Assembly: GCA_900759325.1 (NCBI GenBank)
Contig: CAAEUW010000031.1
Location: 1 to 23,093 of the forward strand
Length of the DNA: 23,093 nt
Origin: an uncultured Peptostreptococcus sp.
Lineage (GTDB): Bacteria > Bacillota > Clostridia > Peptostreptococcales > Peptostreptococcaceae
Direction: 5' to 3'
The notes under the pieces are model-generated. The model did no database searches, was not told where the DNA came from, and worked only from the letters and a program-made list of their open reading frames with translations. Shown piece by piece: positions 23,026 through 23,093 of this stretch. The first letter of the stretch is position 1. The number at the start of each line of letters is the position of its first letter. Made by a program: the position numbers and the translations under genes.

Positions 23026-23042
23026 ATACAAATTATTTGTAT
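23026..23042. promoter_or_regulatory. inverted repeat upstream of the terminal promoter
   Basis: ATACAAA (23026-23032) and TTTGTAT (23036-23042) are perfect arms around TTA, ending 7 nt before the -35 box. The TACAA...TTGTA core resembles the inverted repeat at 3787-3804. No U-tract follows, so it is not a good terminator for yabN. A role as operator is inferred only. Confidence 0.35.
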
Positions 23043-23049
23043 AAAAATA

Positions 23050-23078
23050 TTGAAAAATGAACAAAAGTTATGTATAAT
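23050..23078 (+). promoter_or_regulatory. promoter of the next gene beyond the window
   Basis: TTGAAA (23050-23055) and TATAAT (23073-23078) are 17 nt apart, the best sigma-A-type promoter in the window. In the usual gene order the next gene would be an HU-type DNA-binding protein, but it lies outside the window. Confidence 0.75.
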
Positions 23079-23093
23079 AATGTTGTTAACTAG

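Noticed and set aside
23026..23042. ATACAAA/TTTGTAT as a terminator for yabN
   Set aside because: The stem is A/T-rich with only one G-C pair per arm and is followed by A-rich rather than T-rich sequence.

Overview
The window looks like chromosome of a low-to-moderate GC, Gram-positive anaerobe of the Clostridia/Tissierellia type (my best guess is near Peptoniphilaceae; this is inference). Arginine is written almost entirely with AGG/AGA, isoleucine with many ATA and leucine with many CTA codons. Shine-Dalgarno sites are strong (AGGAGG type). The gene order from purR through glmU, prs, pth, mfd, prsA and spoVB to yabN is the well-known Firmicute housekeeping block. No rRNA, tRNA, CRISPR array, IS element or phage gene was seen.

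Layout. (1) 2-403 is the 3' end of an ABC transporter ATPase, followed by an unrecognised 492-aa lipoprotein (540-2018) and proC (2075-2878). (2) A bidirectional terminator separates proC from a convergent HlyIII/PAQR-type membrane protein gene (3024-3674, minus). (3) A divergent 374-bp spacer with promoters in both directions leads to a tight operon: DUF1836 protein, rnmV (RNase M5), ksgA (16S rRNA dimethyltransferase) and an unrecognised membrane-anchored protein (4049-6856). (4) A second bidirectional terminator separates this operon from convergent murC (7030-8391, minus). (5) murC is divergent from purR (8726-9559); the spacer carries a PurBox-like inverted repeat around the purR promoter and a long hairpin in the leader. 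(6) Then, all on the plus strand: a secreted C39-type cysteine peptidase (9922-10572), glmU, prs, a pilT ATPase plus a small A24 prepilin peptidase, pth, mfd, prsA, a SpoVB-like flippase and a YabN-type gene with a reduced MazG part. The window ends on a strong promoter for the next gene.

How the genes fit together. Most are core functions: cell-wall precursor supply (glmU, murC, the SpoVB-like flippase), PRPP and purine control (prs, purR), rRNA maturation (rnmV, ksgA), translation and transcription quality control (pth, mfd) and extracytoplasmic protein folding (prsA). The accessory-looking parts are the pilT/prepilin peptidase pair between prs and pth, the C39 peptidase in the slot where spoVG often lies, and the unknown lipoprotein and anchored protein.

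The less ordinary signals are: the pilT/A24 pair without any pilin or assembly gene nearby; a YabN protein whose MazG half is short and lacks the usual motifs; structured or repetitive leaders ahead of the DUF1836 operon, purR and the C39 gene; a repeated preference for TGnTATAAT promoters with poor -35 boxes; and an apparent excess of CTAG.
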